Assembly: GCA_024998815.1 (NCBI GenBank)
Contig: JACEUQ010000002.1
Location: 944,501-1,008,500 of the forward strand
From: Opitutus sp.
Lineage (GTDB): Bacteria; Verrucomicrobiota; Verrucomicrobiia; Opitutales; Opitutaceae
Reading direction: 5' to 3'
DNA length: 64,000 bases
A model generated the notes under the pieces. That model was not told the origin of the DNA. It saw only the letters and a program-made list of their open reading frames with translations, and made no database searches. The translations under genes were made by a program, and so were the position numbers. This document shows, in pieces, positions 63,802 through 64,000 of the stretch (positions are counted from its first letter, which is position 1; the number at the start of each line of letters is the position of its first letter).

Positions 63802-64000
63802 GGGCGGTGTTGGTCGATTTCTTCGGCGAGGGCATGGTAGTCACTCACGACATTGTCGCGGGTCGGATCGGTGTTTTCCTGACCGATGAGATTCACGGGC
63901 AAGCCGAGGGTGACCGCACGGCGCACCACCATGGCGTCGCGAATCTGGGTGGTTAAAATCTTGGCGTCGGGGGCAGCGCGTTTGGCGGTCTTGAATTGGT
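63798..64000 (-). CDS. ParA-like ATPase, C-terminal part (runs off the window)
   Basis: The visible 66 codons read leftward from the window edge: QFKTAKRAAPDAKILTTQIR, VVRRAVTLGLPVNLIGQENT, then ALAEEIDQHRP and TGA. This matches the end of ParA/MinD-type ATPases (switch from regulated cargo-site helix to the final helix). The ATP-binding half lies outside the window, so the name is tentative. Confidence 0.55.
   Translation of the reverse strand, partial: QFKTAKRAAPDAKILTTQIRDAMVVRRAVTLGLPVNLIGQENTDPTRDNVVSDYHALAEEIDQHRP

Overview
The window looks like a repeat-rich accessory region of a Verrucomicrobiota chromosome, probably close to Opitutales/Opitutaceae. That placement is an inference from the EpsI-type protein, the mixture of genes and the kinds of dispersed repeats; there is no rRNA or marker gene to settle it. 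Housekeeping genes sit mainly at the right (rnc, mfd, gcvT, gcvH). I saw no rRNA, tRNA, CRISPR array or phage module.

Layout. 0-8 kb: small toxin-antitoxin (TA) type modules (MNT/HEPN, DUF4160/DUF2442, PIN, ParE), an EpsI-like protein, one copy of a GAGCC-ended insertion sequence (IS-a) and long stretches of dispersed short repeats. 8-24 kb: a surface polysaccharide cluster read leftward. It starts with the CDP-sugar genes rfbF, rfbG, rfbH, prt and tyv, which should make CDP-tyvelose or a related 3,6-dideoxyhexose, and continues with a flippase, a Wzy-like polymerase and five glycosyltransferases. A second IS-a copy sits just upstream of the polymerase. A MazF/PemK-type toxin domain is fused to the N-terminus of RfbH, with a small antitoxin-like gene just before it. 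24-43 kb: an almost gene-free repeat field broken by an IS630 element, two copies of IS-b, one copy of IS-c and six TA-type modules, all read leftward. A short motif occurs 20 times here, always in the same direction, often just upstream of TA operons or fused in frame to gene remnants. 44-53 kb: parA-like gene, two ABC-2 type permeases, rnc and mfd. 52.9-56.1 kb: a second IS-c copy and three copies of a 210-bp miniature relative. 56-64 kb: gcvT-gcvH, a PEGA lipoprotein, an ISAs1-type transposase with a DUF4338 domain and a likely -1 frameshift site, an IS110 relic, a small methyltransferase operon, and a ParA-like/unknown/coiled-coil operon running off the right edge.

Three observations stand out. 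(1) A 7-nt DNA repeat, AGCTNNN, is present between genes and also inside coding sequences (epsI-like, rfbG, rfbH twice, mfd and a glycosyltransferase remnant), where it stays in frame and encodes a 7-residue peptide repeat; this resembles in principle the Rickettsia palindromic elements. (2) The toxin-RfbH fusion sits inside a sugar operon. (3) IS-c inserts into palindromes and is flanked by duplications of the whole palindrome (17 and 37 bp), and it carries an AbrB-like gene translationally coupled to its transposase. All functional statements come from reading the sequence and family knowledge; no searches were run.
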